64,000 nt of DNA from Tianweitania sediminis (GTDB taxonomy: Bacteria; Pseudomonadota; Alphaproteobacteria; Rhizobiales; Rhizobiaceae): positions 62,001 through 126,000 of the forward strand of contig NZ_JAGIYY010000007.1 in assembly GCF_017813335.1 (NCBI RefSeq), read 5' to 3'. Every line of letters starts with the position of its first letter. The first letter of the stretch is position 1. This document shows positions 34,112 through 42,253 of this stretch, piece after piece. The translations under genes and the position numbers were made by a program. The notes below the pieces were generated by a model that saw only the letters and a list, made by a program, of their open reading frames with translations, had not been told where the DNA came from and searched no databases.

Positions 34112-34139
34112 AAAAAACTTGGCAGCTGCCAAGGTTTTT
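34112..34139. other. candidate parS centromere site 1
   Basis: The 16-base perfect palindrome CTTGGCAGCTGCCAAG lies at 34118-34133 and is flanked by A-runs and T-runs that extend the symmetry with one mismatch. It is 12 bases past the repB stop, in the repB-repC spacer. It shares its core with the second site inside repB. RepABC parS sites are palindromes of this size bound by RepB. Confidence 0.75.
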
Positions 34140-34151
34140 GACCCAGAGGGA

Positions 34152-35189
34152 TCACTCCGCTCTACGCTGTGAGAAATACCTTTCAATCAGGTCAGGCATC
34201 TCGTCTTTCAAAAACTCCGAAAAATCGTGACATTTTGGCGCGAGGGAAAGCTTGATTGTTCCTTGACCGAAGACAGCTGTCCCAATGCGATTGCCCTTGC
34301 CATCATCGAGATCATGATCCGTGCGGCGGGATGTGCCTGGCAATCTCAGGGCCTTGATCAAGCTGTCGAGGCGCTCATCGGACGAAAGCGAGGAAACCTT
34401 GGCAACTGCCAAGGTTTCGTCGACTACACGTCCTGCTTCAGGCGAGTCTGCAACGAGCTTTCCCAAAGAGACCCACTTGGGTCGTCCCGCCTTTGGTGCT
34501 CGACCAATCTTCTCGACCACTTCCATGGAAAGAGCCCCAATGACTGCGCGAAATCGCGTGAGTTCGGGGTCATCAACAGACAGGGCTGCTCGAATGTCTC
34601 GCGCCTTAAGACCTTTAGCCTCCATGTCCGCAGCAAAGCGGGCCCTTTCGATCCAGGATAGCCGTTGCCTGCGCCCATCATTTTCAACACCCTGTGCGAT
34701 AGCGAGGTCGCGATCCGAAAGCTCCGCAACTACAGCCCGAACGCGAATACCAGCCTCACGTGCCGCTCTCGTCCGACGGTGCCCGAACGCGGTCTGATAG
34801 CGCTCTGGGTTCTCCGGGTCCACTCGCACAAGAATAGGAAGTTTCTGCCCTTCGCTTACGAACTCCTCCTTGAAAGCCTGAAACTCTTGCCCGTCATCGT
34901 CAGGCAATCGATCTCGGAATGGTGACGGATCGATCAGATCAGGATCGAGATCCTGGCCTGTGCCGCCCTGTTCCACCAATGCCTTCAAACGATCACGCTC
35001 TTGGCGAAGGTCCGAAATCGACTTTTGGGAAGCTTGAATTACACCCGGCGTCAACATCGATCTCTGACCGATAGGGGCGGGGAGGGGGCTTTCCTTTCCT
35101 TCCGTCGCCCTTTGTTCGTCAGGCCTTAATGGAACGGTGTTCGCTAGCCCGAACGCAGCGGTAATGGATTTAGACGGCCGCTTGGTCAT
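34152..35189 (-). CDS. repB: plasmid partition protein RepB (ParB family)
   Basis: Centromere-binding partition protein, 345 aa. The ParB/Sulfiredoxin domain includes LPILVRVDPENPERYQTAFGHRRTRAAREAG (in parts), with the GHRRxxA signature near residue 135, followed by a KorB-like helix-turn-helix region (ERARFAADMEAKGLKARDIRAAL). The ATG at 35189 overlaps the repA stop by four bases; four more open codons upstream belong to repA. One candidate parS palindrome is built into the gene near its 3' end. Confidence 0.95.
   Translation of the reverse strand: MTKRPSKSITAAFGLANTVPLRPDEQRATEGKESPLPAPIGQRSMLTPGVIQASQKSISDLRQERDRLKALVEQGGTGQDLDPDLIDPSPFRDRLPDDDGQEFQAFKEEFVSEGQKLPILVRVDPENPERYQTAFGHRRTRAAREAGIRVRAVVAELSDRDLAIAQGVENDGRRQRLSWIERARFAADMEAKGLKARDIRAALSVDDPELTRFRAVIGALSMEVVEKIGRAPKAGRPKWVSLGKLVADSPEAGRVVDETLAVAKVSSLSSDERLDSLIKALRLPGTSRRTDHDLDDGKGNRIGTAVFGQGTIKLSLAPKCHDFSEFLKDEMPDLIERYFSQRRAE
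34393..34418. other. candidate parS centromere site 2, inside repB
   Basis: A 26-base palindrome with a mismatch only at the central pair. The core is CCTTGGCA-AC-TGCCAAGG, nearly identical to site 1. Being inside coding sequence, its conservation is constrained by both RepB codons and RepB binding. Confidence 0.7.
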
Positions 35190-36400
35190 GACCGCCCCCA
35201 ACTATGTCTCATAAGTTCGACGATCTGTGCATTCACCGCGTCCATAGACTCACGCGCACGACGAACCGTGTCGGCACCGACCTGGCCACGTTCGAGTTCA
35301 TACAAACTGCGTTTTGCCAGGCCCGCTGCTTCGACCGCGGTGCTTTCTAGAACAGTGGGCACAAGCACATCATTCTCGAACAGCTGCCGAAGCATCGCCA
35401 CGATCTGAGCCTGCGGTTGATCGTTGGGATCATGGCGCGTGAAAAGGTAGCGAATAAAATCCTTCCTGAGTGAGGCGCCAACCTCCGTCAGTTGATCAAC
35501 CAGGTCGCTCATCATTCGGAGAAACTGGCTCATCGAAGCGACATCTAGCATCGCGGGGTGAACCGTGAAAACCATTCCTGTTGCCGCATATACGGCACCG
35601 AGTGTGAGGTAGCCGAGCGACGGCGGCGTGTCGAGGATCACAACATCGTAGTCGGCTTTTACTTCCTCGATCGCCAATCTGAGACGCTCGAAGAAAATAT
35701 CCTCGATCCCAATAAGCTTGTTCGCGAGCACCATCGGCGTCTGATGCTCATACTCCATGATCTCAATATTCGAGGGGACTAGGTCCACCCCTGGAAAATA
35801 CGTTTTCCTGACTACGTCACGAAGAGGTCGACGCAAATCATCATATCTCAGAGCCGCATAAATGGTCTCGTTGGGACCCACCTCAGTTTCTGGTTGAGCG
35901 CCAAACAAGGCCGATAGCGAAGCCTGTGGATCAAGATCTATGACCAGCACCCTATAGCCATGCAAACCGAGATAGTGAGAGAGGTGAACACTGGTTGTGG
36001 TCTTCGCACTCCCGCCTTTGAAATTGACCATTGCAAGCACCTGAAGGTGCTCGTTCATGCGTCTATGTGGCAGATATCGGAGCGCCTCCGTGGGCTTCTG
36101 TTCAGCCATGAGAGCGCGAAGCTCATTGATTTGGGTGAGGGTGTAGGAGCGATGGTTGTTGTCCAAACGGGCTGGTTTTGGGCCCTTTCCTTGGCTAGAC
36201 AACAATTTCAAGGTCGACTCGGGGATTGATGTCAGATCCGAAACCTCTTTCGTTGAGAATGGTCTGAGCTCCTTGTGGCCTTCCGGCATATAGAGCCTCT
36301 GCCGAATAGACTGAAGCTGAGTAGAGAGAGTTTCCGAGTGGCGGACGATCTTCGCCGCAGCGTCTTCGACCACTGGAGTGATAAGGACCGGACCAGACAT
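35186..36400 (-). CDS. repA: plasmid partition ATPase RepA (ParA family)
   Basis: Walker-type partition ATPase, 404 aa. The N-terminal region carries a MerR-like helix-turn-helix segment (STKEVSDLTSIPESTLKLLSSQGKG) used in autoregulation of the operon. The deviant Walker A is VNFKGGSAKTTTS near residue 123, followed by VIDLDPQASLSALFG and VVILDTPPSLGYLT. First gene of repABC; it represses the operon with RepB and drives segregation. No second repA is seen. Confidence 0.95.
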   Translation of the reverse strand: MSGPVLITPVVEDAAAKIVRHSETLSTQLQSIRQRLYMPEGHKELRPFSTKEVSDLTSIPESTLKLLSSQGKGPKPARLDNNHRSYTLTQINELRALMAEQKPTEALRYLPHRRMNEHLQVLAMVNFKGGSAKTTTSVHLSHYLGLHGYRVLVIDLDPQASLSALFGAQPETEVGPNETIYAALRYDDLRRPLRDVVRKTYFPGVDLVPSNIEIMEYEHQTPMVLANKLIGIEDIFFERLRLAIEEVKADYDVVILDTPPSLGYLTLGAVYAATGMVFTVHPAMLDVASMSQFLRMMSDLVDQLTEVGASLRKDFIRYLFTRHDPNDQPQAQIVAMLRQLFENDVLVPTVLESTAVEAAGLAKRSLYELERGQVGADTVRRARESMDAVNAQIVELMRHSWGRS

Positions 36401-36757
36401 TGTCGCCCTGCTTTTCTATTGGCGGGCTGTCGGCGCTTTGGCGGCCTCGGCCCGACAAACTGTAGGCCACGATTCTCGCACCCCGTCCAGCCATTTTTGG
36501 TTAACGAAATCTTAGGCGCTAGACTCACGGTGTCACCAGGGCGATCTTTTGCGCACGATTTCCGAGCCTTAGCTCCGTACGCTCACATGGGTGTCGCGCC
36601 CGGCACCAGATAGATCTATAAGCTCAAAGGACGAACGACCAGAGTTAACCGCACGTGTTCTGCACAATAGGAACGACAGACCGATTCGCCACTTTGATCG
36701 TAGTTCTGTTGTATTGCGACCGCGGAAGGCGCAATTTCGTTTATAGGCAGGCGCGAC
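36401..36757. other. repA upstream region, no gene
   Basis: A 357-base gap between repA and the 3' end of the histidine kinase gene. It must hold the repABC promoter and operator. A TGTCGG...CCGACA dyad lies at about 36427-36462 and an AT-rich patch with GTTAAC near 36500. No open frame here has protein-like features. Confidence 0.5.
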
Positions 36758-38011
36758 TTACGCGCTCTGAATAGGTAGCACGATCTGAACAGACGTGCCC
36801 TTACCAGGCTGCGAGGCAATACTGATTTTCCCCTTGAGGGCCGCAACCATCTGCGCGCAGCCCGTTAGGCCCAACCCTGTATGGGAGCCAGCCTTCGTTG
36901 AGAAGAACGGAGCAACTGCCCTGGCTAGCACTTCCGGTGTCATGCCGGGACCATTGTCGGCTACTTCCAACGACAGCTTGGCCTTCCCGCTCATCGCCGC
37001 TTTCGTCAGCCGCGCTGAGATTTCGATGCGCGCATTTGGGATGTCTTTTACAGCAGCCTCTGCATTCTGCAGGAGCTCGTCGATCAACAGGCGAACCTGC
37101 ATAGATGGTACCGGTGTCGCGCCCACTTCCTCGTCTGCGAGCACCGCCGGCTGGACAAATCGTTCAGCTGCAAGCGCTGCAAGTACTTTCGAGAGCGGCT
37201 CGCGTGGAGTATCGCTGTCTGCGGACGCTATTGAGTTCAGCCCAATCGTAATGGTCTCAAGCTGCTGAACAGCTTCCTTCGCGGAAGAAAGCATCTCCGG
37301 GTGGCGCACGCTTGCCTCATCTTGATAGTCGAGGAAGAGCCTGAGAGCAGTGACCCGCGACCGCGTCATGTGGGCGTAAAGTGTGGAGAAAGACCGCATC
37401 TGTTGGTCCCGCCTGCGCGCAAAAACATTCCGAAAATGAATGATGGTGTAACCAAGTGCAGCAAGAGCCAGTGCGGTAGCGAACAGAAAGCGGTTTCTGG
37501 AGGCGGATGCCGCAATATGTAGCGTAGTGTTCAACGTCTCGGCGTGTGCAACCGCAGTTCCTGAAACCTCAAACATGCGCTGTTCCAAATCCGGCATGTC
37601 CGCAAGAGCTTCCTCAATCCTCGATAAGTCTTCAAGAACTGGCCTAAGACTAGTTTCGGCGATCGTTTGTAGGCCTTCGACCAACTCGATATCACGTTGC
37701 CGCAAAAATTCCGGGGCATATTCCAGATTGAGGAGCTGACCGACATTCGCTTGGAGCAGAAATATCTCACGGCTGAGACGCTCTTCGATTGTTCCCGTGA
37801 CCTTCGCCAGGCGGAGGTCGCCATGAATCCGCGCCAGCCGTTCACGGATCTGAGTCGTCCGCCACTGTATTTCGTAAGTCTGGCCGAATTTTAGATCTGA
37901 TTCTGCGCGGTAATGTTCCGAACGGATGAACGCCCAGCCACACAGGACCAGCGCGATTCCCAAACAAATGAAGGGCAGGGCGGTCCTTGAAAGCGCGGCA
38001 ATGGGCATCAT
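36758..38011 (-). CDS. membrane sensor histidine kinase with non-canonical H-box
   Basis: A 417-residue kinase. Two membrane segments (about 8-27 and 158-180) bracket a helical periplasmic domain. The cytoplasmic part has SFSTLYAHMTRSRVTALRL where the phospho-acceptor His would be, which does not match the common SHELRTPL box. The HATPase domain is complete: N-box ELLQNAEAAV near 290, G1 VADNGPGM and G2 GLGLTGCAQM. The start at 38011 overlaps the stop of the SUOX-fold gene by four bases; an adjacent ATG at 38008 is possible. Last gene of a four-gene operon that begins with a response regulator. Confidence 0.85.
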   Translation of the reverse strand: MMPIAALSRTALPFICLGIALVLCGWAFIRSEHYRAESDLKFGQTYEIQWRTTQIRERLARIHGDLRLAKVTGTIEERLSREIFLLQANVGQLLNLEYAPEFLRQRDIELVEGLQTIAETSLRPVLEDLSRIEEALADMPDLEQRMFEVSGTAVAHAETLNTTLHIAASASRNRFLFATALALAALGYTIIHFRNVFARRRDQQMRSFSTLYAHMTRSRVTALRLFLDYQDEASVRHPEMLSSAKEAVQQLETITIGLNSIASADSDTPREPLSKVLAALAAERFVQPAVLADEEVGATPVPSMQVRLLIDELLQNAEAAVKDIPNARIEISARLTKAAMSGKAKLSLEVADNGPGMTPEVLARAVAPFFSTKAGSHTGLGLTGCAQMVAALKGKISIASQPGKGTSVQIVLPIQSA

Positions 38012-38553
38012 AGTGATTGTCGGACGGCGACAACGAACCAGACCCATATCGAATTGCGAGCAGGGATATACGCGCTCGGGAGGTCGTCGTAAGGCCACAC
38101 CAGAAATATCGGACCCTGCTCCTCTGGCGACAGGGGCGTGAAGTCTTGCTGAGGGGTGCATCTGCCGGATGCCTTGTCTGCCTCGACGCACGCCCGATCG
38201 ATCGCGAAAATTGGGTTGTAGGCCTCAATTTCCTTTAGCGTGATTTCCGACGTGAAGTTATCATAGGCGATGAACTGCACGGATTTGCCTGTGCTGAGTC
38301 CATGTTCGCGGAGCACATCGCCGATCCTCGGCCCTCGAAACGTGACGACGTCCCCCGCCTTGGACCAAGGTGTTCGTGTCTGAATCTCGACATTTTCGTA
38401 TCTCGAACGCAACATATCGACGGGATATTTGTCGGGCGCCTGGTGCTGCTCGTCTTCGATAGTGAGAATCGTGGGATCGCTAAGCGCGGCGAAAGTTGCG
38501 TTGTTCGGCAGTAGCAGCACAGACAACAAAAGGGCGATTGCTCTAAACAGCAT
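38008..38553 (-). CDS. exported SUOX-fold (molybdopterin oxidoreductase-like) protein
   Basis: A 181-residue exported protein: signal peptide MLFRAIALLLSVLLLPNNATFA, then a small domain resembling the oxidoreductase molybdopterin-binding (SUOX) fold, with RTPWSKAGDVVTFRGPRIGDVLREHGL, VQFIAYDNFTSEITLKEIE and GPIFLVWPYDD. The family cysteine ligand of molybdenum is not at its usual place, so a ligand-sensing role is more likely than catalysis. The ATG at 38553 is chosen because GGAGG sits six bases before it. It overlaps FkbM upstream and the kinase downstream, suggesting it is the periplasmic input for the kinase. Confidence 0.75.
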   Translation of the reverse strand: MLFRAIALLLSVLLLPNNATFAALSDPTILTIEDEQHQAPDKYPVDMLRSRYENVEIQTRTPWSKAGDVVTFRGPRIGDVLREHGLSTGKSVQFIAYDNFTSEITLKEIEAYNPIFAIDRACVEADKASGRCTPQQDFTPLSPEEQGPIFLVWPYDDLPSAYIPARNSIWVWFVVAVRQSL

Positions 38554-39247
38554 GGGCGACCTCCGCATCGAATTCTCTTTCTCCATCGTCGAGCGAGTAG
38601 AGAACGCATGGTCCACTGGAACCTCTGGGATCATAGATGAGCCCCTTGCGCGACATCGCTCTCGTAATCTCCTGGATGCCAGACAGACCGTACAAATGGT
38701 CATGAAGCTCCAGAAAGACGCGCTCCACCCCGGGAAGTCGAGCTCGCTGTAGTATCTCGAGCTCCGCACCCTCGATGTCCATAACCAAAACGTTTATTCG
38801 ATGCGTCTCGATGAACTCATCGATGTCGAGGGACATTAGTTCGACTTTGCCCTCATAAGGGCCTTGTTCTGGGAACTTCGAGGACATCCAGAAGTCGGCT
38901 CGCCGATAGAATGTCACTTTCGCCGAGGGGCCTGCGGCGAGTATCCCATTTGAAAGAATCACATTGCCGGCGCAATTCTGATCGATAACGCGCTGCGCCA
39001 AGCAAGCTGTGCGAGGATCAGCTTCAAAACTCCACACCCGAACAGACTCGATCGACGCAATAATCGACGTGATCACGCCGATCCCAGCGCCGAGCTCGAG
39101 GACCCGATCACCACGGCGGACTGCTCTGGCGATCCTTCTTGCTTCGTTTGCCTCGTAGCGTCCGTTCTGGAGCGCTGCCCAAATTTCAGGTGAGACCTCA
39201 TTTGAGCATAGTGGTACCTCAACGCCATGCACGTTCAACGTTTTCAT
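38543..39247 (-). CDS. FkbM-family SAM-dependent methyltransferase
   Basis: A 234-residue methyltransferase. The SAM-binding motif VLELGAGIGVITS is near residue 48, followed by VWSFEADPRTA (acidic residue for the ribose) and VLVMDIEGAELEIL, the FkbM hallmark. FkbM enzymes O-methylate sugars, polyketides or other small molecules. Its place between a response regulator (2-base gap) and a SUOX-fold protein is odd. It could modify a signal molecule or a surface glycan; I cannot tell which. Confidence 0.85.
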   Translation of the reverse strand: MKTLNVHGVEVPLCSNEVSPEIWAALQNGRYEANEARRIARAVRRGDRVLELGAGIGVITSIIASIESVRVWSFEADPRTACLAQRVIDQNCAGNVILSNGILAAGPSAKVTFYRRADFWMSSKFPEQGPYEGKVELMSLDIDEFIETHRINVLVMDIEGAELEILQRARLPGVERVFLELHDHLYGLSGIQEITRAMSRKGLIYDPRGSSGPCVLYSLDDGEREFDAEVAHAV

Positions 39248-39249
39248 GG

Positions 39250-39876
39250 TTACAAACCCCGGGGCAATCGACCATATTTCAAGAGCTTTGCGCGCGCCTG
39301 CTTGAAGTATCTCTCCGCGCTGTTTGGCTCTATTCTCAATTCTTCGGCCATCTTTACAAAGACGTCTTTGCGCCGTTCTCCGGGCCGGCGTTGCATCATG
39401 AGTTCGGTGATGCGACTTTCACGAGGTGTGAGGCCAGAGATGTGGACTTCGGTTGCTTGCGCGTTGGCAGAGGAGTAGCGCAGCGAGAATTCATCGCGCG
39501 CCACTTGCTCCAGCACTTTGCCGAGTCCTCCCCGCGGAAGGCCGGTCTTTCCGAGATAGGCTGCCACCCCCAGTTCACGACATGCAGCTGCTTCTTTGTC
39601 GTTGTCCGAGCCAGTGATGACGATGTGAACGGCGGAGGGTGCGGCTCGGACAATCGCCTCGACCACTCTGAGGCGTTGATCGGATGATGTTGGGTCGAAG
39701 CCGGGTAAGCCAGGATCGATCAGGACGACGTCGAACATTTCATCCGCCAGCGCACTCTGGGCGAGGGCGTAAGTTTGCGCGCCGGCGATAATGCAATCGC
39801 CGAGACTGTCCTTCAGTTCGACTATCAGGGCCTGACGCATCAGGTCTTGATCTTCTATTACCAGTGCACGGCGCAT
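39250..39876 (-). CDS. response regulator with LuxR-like output domain
   Basis: A 208-residue protein. The receiver domain (about 1-125) has IEDQDLMRQ acidic residues, the phospho-acceptor Asp in VVLIDPGLPG (about D54), VITGSDND and the Lys of YLGKTG. The output domain (about 145-205) starts SGLTPRESRITELMMQR like LuxR/FixJ HTH domains but carries an insertion before KMAEELRIEPNSAERYFKQARAKL. The start at 39876 is the family N-terminus. First gene of the operon that ends with the histidine kinase, its obvious partner. Confidence 0.85.
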   Translation of the reverse strand: MRRALVIEDQDLMRQALIVELKDSLGDCIIAGAQTYALAQSALADEMFDVVLIDPGLPGFDPTSSDQRLRVVEAIVRAAPSAVHIVITGSDNDKEAAACRELGVAAYLGKTGLPRGGLGKVLEQVARDEFSLRYSSANAQATEVHISGLTPRESRITELMMQRRPGERRKDVFVKMAEELRIEPNSAERYFKQARAKLLKYGRLPRGL

Positions 39877-40094
39877 GGTCGACTCCGAGCCTGACCTGGT
39901 GCCTCCCCCCGGAATTGCCGTTGAACTATATAGAAACCCAAACAGAACCGGGTTCATAGGGATGGTGCCATCCCCCTCAAAACGGGACGCAACCGTCACT
40001 TTCGGTTGTTGGCGTCCGATGGCAGAAAGCGATGACATCGAGGAGTAACAGGCACCGGGAGGCCTAACCCCCGAGAATCCTTGGGAAAAGGGAG

Positions 40095-40445
40095 ATGCGA
40101 GGATATTTCAGACTGTTCCGTACTTCGTTGGACGACAATATTGCGCGGCATAAGGGCACCCGTGCGATACGGCTGAAACTCGAAAGTCGCCCGTCAGCCA
40201 CTTGGTCAATTTTAGTTTACCCGTTCGCCTGTGTTGCCAGGTGGATGGAGATGCGCGCGCTTCGGCGGCTAGCGTCGAAATGCCCCGAAGGGCCGGAAGA
40301 CGCTAAGAGGAAGGCTCTCTATTGTATAGCGCTCGTGGTGGCAGATCGGACCATCCCCAGTGTGGCCTTTCTCGACCAAGTAATCGGGACACTTCGCCCA
40401 CATCAAGCAACGTTGGTTGATTACCTTCAACGGCCCAAAGGGTGA
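40095..40445 (+). CDS. hypothetical protein divergent from the response regulator
   Basis: A 116-residue, basic, mostly helical protein with no family I recognise. One moderately hydrophobic stretch (SILVYPFACVARWM, about 38-52) is too weak to call a membrane segment. A GGGAAAAGGGAG stretch directly precedes the ATG. It is transcribed divergently from the signalling operon across a 218-base region, which makes it a possible target or partner of that system. Confidence 0.5.
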   Translation: MRGYFRLFRTSLDDNIARHKGTRAIRLKLESRPSATWSILVYPFACVARWMEMRALRRLASKCPEGPEDAKRKALYCIALVVADRTIPSVAFLDQVIGTLRPHQATLVDYLQRPKG

Positions 40446-40517
40446 GCCCGCTCGTCAGAATTGAGTGTACGAATCATCTGCCGAGCGTTGACTCTTTGGC
40501 ACTTTCGGTGGGGGTGA

Positions 40518-41003
40518 TTATCGCTTCAGGTTGAACCAATGCCGGGCAACATTCCCATCGTCGCTTCGGATGTCGAAATAGTAAGGATCTTCCCGAGCCG
40601 GCCGAGGCATGGTGACTGTTTGCCGGCAATCCTCCTCTGCTCCAAATCCCCGCGGGCAGGTGTTCCGCACCTGCACACAAATGTCCGCTTGGGAGCCTCC
40701 CCGATCTTGTTCGCTGTAATCGACATTCCAGCCGCTCGGACAATCAGCGTAGCGCTCATAACCCGGCTTTCCGGTGCCAGCCTCGGGGCAGGTCGGCCAC
40801 GAGAAATTCCAGCCTCGCATTGCTGAAATAAGCCGTTTCATAGGTGGCTGGCACGCCGGAACGCCGCGCCATGATGGGTTGGACGACGAAGCGCAAAGAA
40901 GAACCTCACAACCCCACTCACTTGCGTCAGCATTGTTAGCGAGCGACAGCCAACCCGCAGCGGACAAAATCGTTGCGATCCCGGTCAGCTTGACAAGATT
41001 CAT
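40518..41003 (-). CDS. TrbM-like exported conjugation protein
   Basis: A 161-residue secreted protein with a signal peptide ending near residue 27 (LANNADASE). The mature part is Cys-rich: CEVLLCASSSNPSWRGVPACQPPMKRLI, then WPTCPEAG, DCPSGWN and NTCPRGFGAEEDC. The first block resembles the TrbM/KikA family of conjugative plasmids. It is next to the exported nuclease-like genes, on the strand opposite the virB operon, and probably belongs to the transfer region. Family call rests on the Cys pattern only. Confidence 0.65.
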   Translation of the reverse strand: MNLVKLTGIATILSAAGWLSLANNADASEWGCEVLLCASSSNPSWRGVPACQPPMKRLISAMRGWNFSWPTCPEAGTGKPGYERYADCPSGWNVDYSEQDRGGSQADICVQVRNTCPRGFGAEEDCRQTVTMPRPAREDPYYFDIRSDDGNVARHWFNLKR

Positions 41004-41024
41004 GGAACTTCTCCTCCCATCCGT

Positions 41025-41720
41025 CTATCGATCAGTCCGCTTCGGGCGCTGTCGCGCATCTTCGAACGGCGGCGAGATCTCGCTTTCACGTTCGGCAAGC
41101 AGGTTGAAATCGGCGATCGGTCGACGCGACAGCGTTCGGTCGACGGCCTTGGCGCGCCATTCCGGCATATCGAGCACGTAAGTCGCCCACATGCCGTAAC
41201 GCGCGGACATGGCGTATTTCTGCCAAGTCAGGTACTCGGCAGGCGCAGCCACGTTCGCCCGGGCCCAGCCAACCTTCAACATCTCCAGCGCGAGGTCTCG
41301 ACTCCTCACGGCGCATCGGCCAAGCAGCGCACCGTCGGCGTCGTAGGCATGGACCTGGCAGTTGACCTTGGCGCTACCGACCGTTCGCTTCAACCATGCC
41401 TTCGCAAGCGGCCCGCACGGCACTGGCTTGGGGATCATGCTTTCGCCGTGGCGACGCGGATCGTAGGACCATTGCGGCAGTTCGCAGGCGTCGATGGAGG
41501 CGAGCCGGACCTTGTATCCGCCCTTTGGGAACCAAAGTGTCTGGCCATCGATGACGGTGGTTCGGCCGGAGATTTTGGTCAAGGAAGTTGCGTAGGGGGC
41601 CGGTTTACTCTCCATGGGAGAACGTTGCTGGTTACGCAGGGCATCCGCAGACTGAACCGGATGGGGCAGGGCGGTCATTGCCAAGGCGACCACGGTCGAC
41701 GTGACGATAGCCGGCTTCAT
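41025..41720 (-). CDS. exported SNase-family (thermonuclease-like) protein
   Basis: A 231-residue protein with signal peptide (cleavage near SADA, residue 26) and an SNase fold. Of the staphylococcal nuclease active residues, Arg and Glu are visible in KVRLASIDACELPQ, and the second Arg in DGALLGRCAV. The usual DGDT is DGQT, losing one metal-ligand Asp. The start at 41720 overlaps the upstream stop by four bases (ATGA); an ATG at 41732 is also in frame. Best candidate for an active nuclease among three tandem relatives. Confidence 0.75.
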   Translation of the reverse strand: MKPAIVTSTVVALAMTALPHPVQSADALRNQQRSPMESKPAPYATSLTKISGRTTVIDGQTLWFPKGGYKVRLASIDACELPQWSYDPRRHGESMIPKPVPCGPLAKAWLKRTVGSAKVNCQVHAYDADGALLGRCAVRSRDLALEMLKVGWARANVAAPAEYLTWQKYAMSARYGMWATYVLDMPEWRAKAVDRTLSRRPIADFNLLAERESEISPPFEDARQRPKRTDR

Positions 41721-42253
41721 GGCGATGTCCATCCGCCGTTTGCGCTCTGGCCAAGCAGGATCGCAGGATGCTGGACATCCTCGAATTGCCAGAGACCGAC
41801 CTTCTTTTCCCGCGCAGCTTGCTCGACCACCGCATAAGGAGCGTGATGGGGCAGACCGCGACCGTCGAGGGAGGCGAAACCAAAGCCAGAGGAAATCATC
41901 AAATTTGCGAGATCCAGGCGATCCGCACCGATCGTAGCATAGCAGGACACGAAGACTGTTTCGGCCGATCGTGCAACCCGCGCACACACGGGCGTCGTAT
42001 CCTTTATATAGGCTGCAAGCACGGCCAGCGAGGCCTCACCACAGTCGCGTCGAGAGCCCGCCTTGTCGGTATAGAACGTCCCGCGCAGACACGCCTGAAC
42101 ACCGAAGAGCCGAAAGTGGCCTTCACCGTCACGCCAGCTATCGCCGCTTTCCAGCGTCATTCCCGGTTTCAGTTCGAAGTAGCCCTCCGGTGGCGCCGCC
42201 GTCGCCGGCATAGGTGCGAGTACCAGCGCCAGGAGAAGGGCAGGGGACCTCAT
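41717..42253 (-). CDS. exported SNase-like protein, degenerate active site
   Basis: A 178-residue protein with signal peptide (PMPATAAPPEG, cleavage near residue 20). The fold segments are recognisable (HFRLFGVQACLRG, then DRLDLANLMISSGFGFAS and AAREKKVGLW), but the active Glu after IDA is lost, leaving only the first Arg. It is the middle of three genes chained by ATGA overlaps. A structural or binding role in the transfer apparatus is more likely than nuclease activity. Confidence 0.65.
   Translation of the reverse strand: MRSPALLLALVLAPMPATAAPPEGYFELKPGMTLESGDSWRDGEGHFRLFGVQACLRGTFYTDKAGSRRDCGEASLAVLAAYIKDTTPVCARVARSAETVFVSCYATIGADRLDLANLMISSGFGFASLDGRGLPHHAPYAVVEQAAREKKVGLWQFEDVQHPAILLGQSANGGWTSP

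Noticed and set aside
36275-36613. 112-codon plus-strand ORF upstream of repA
   Set aside because: It overlaps the repA start antisense and has no ribosome-binding site or family resemblance.
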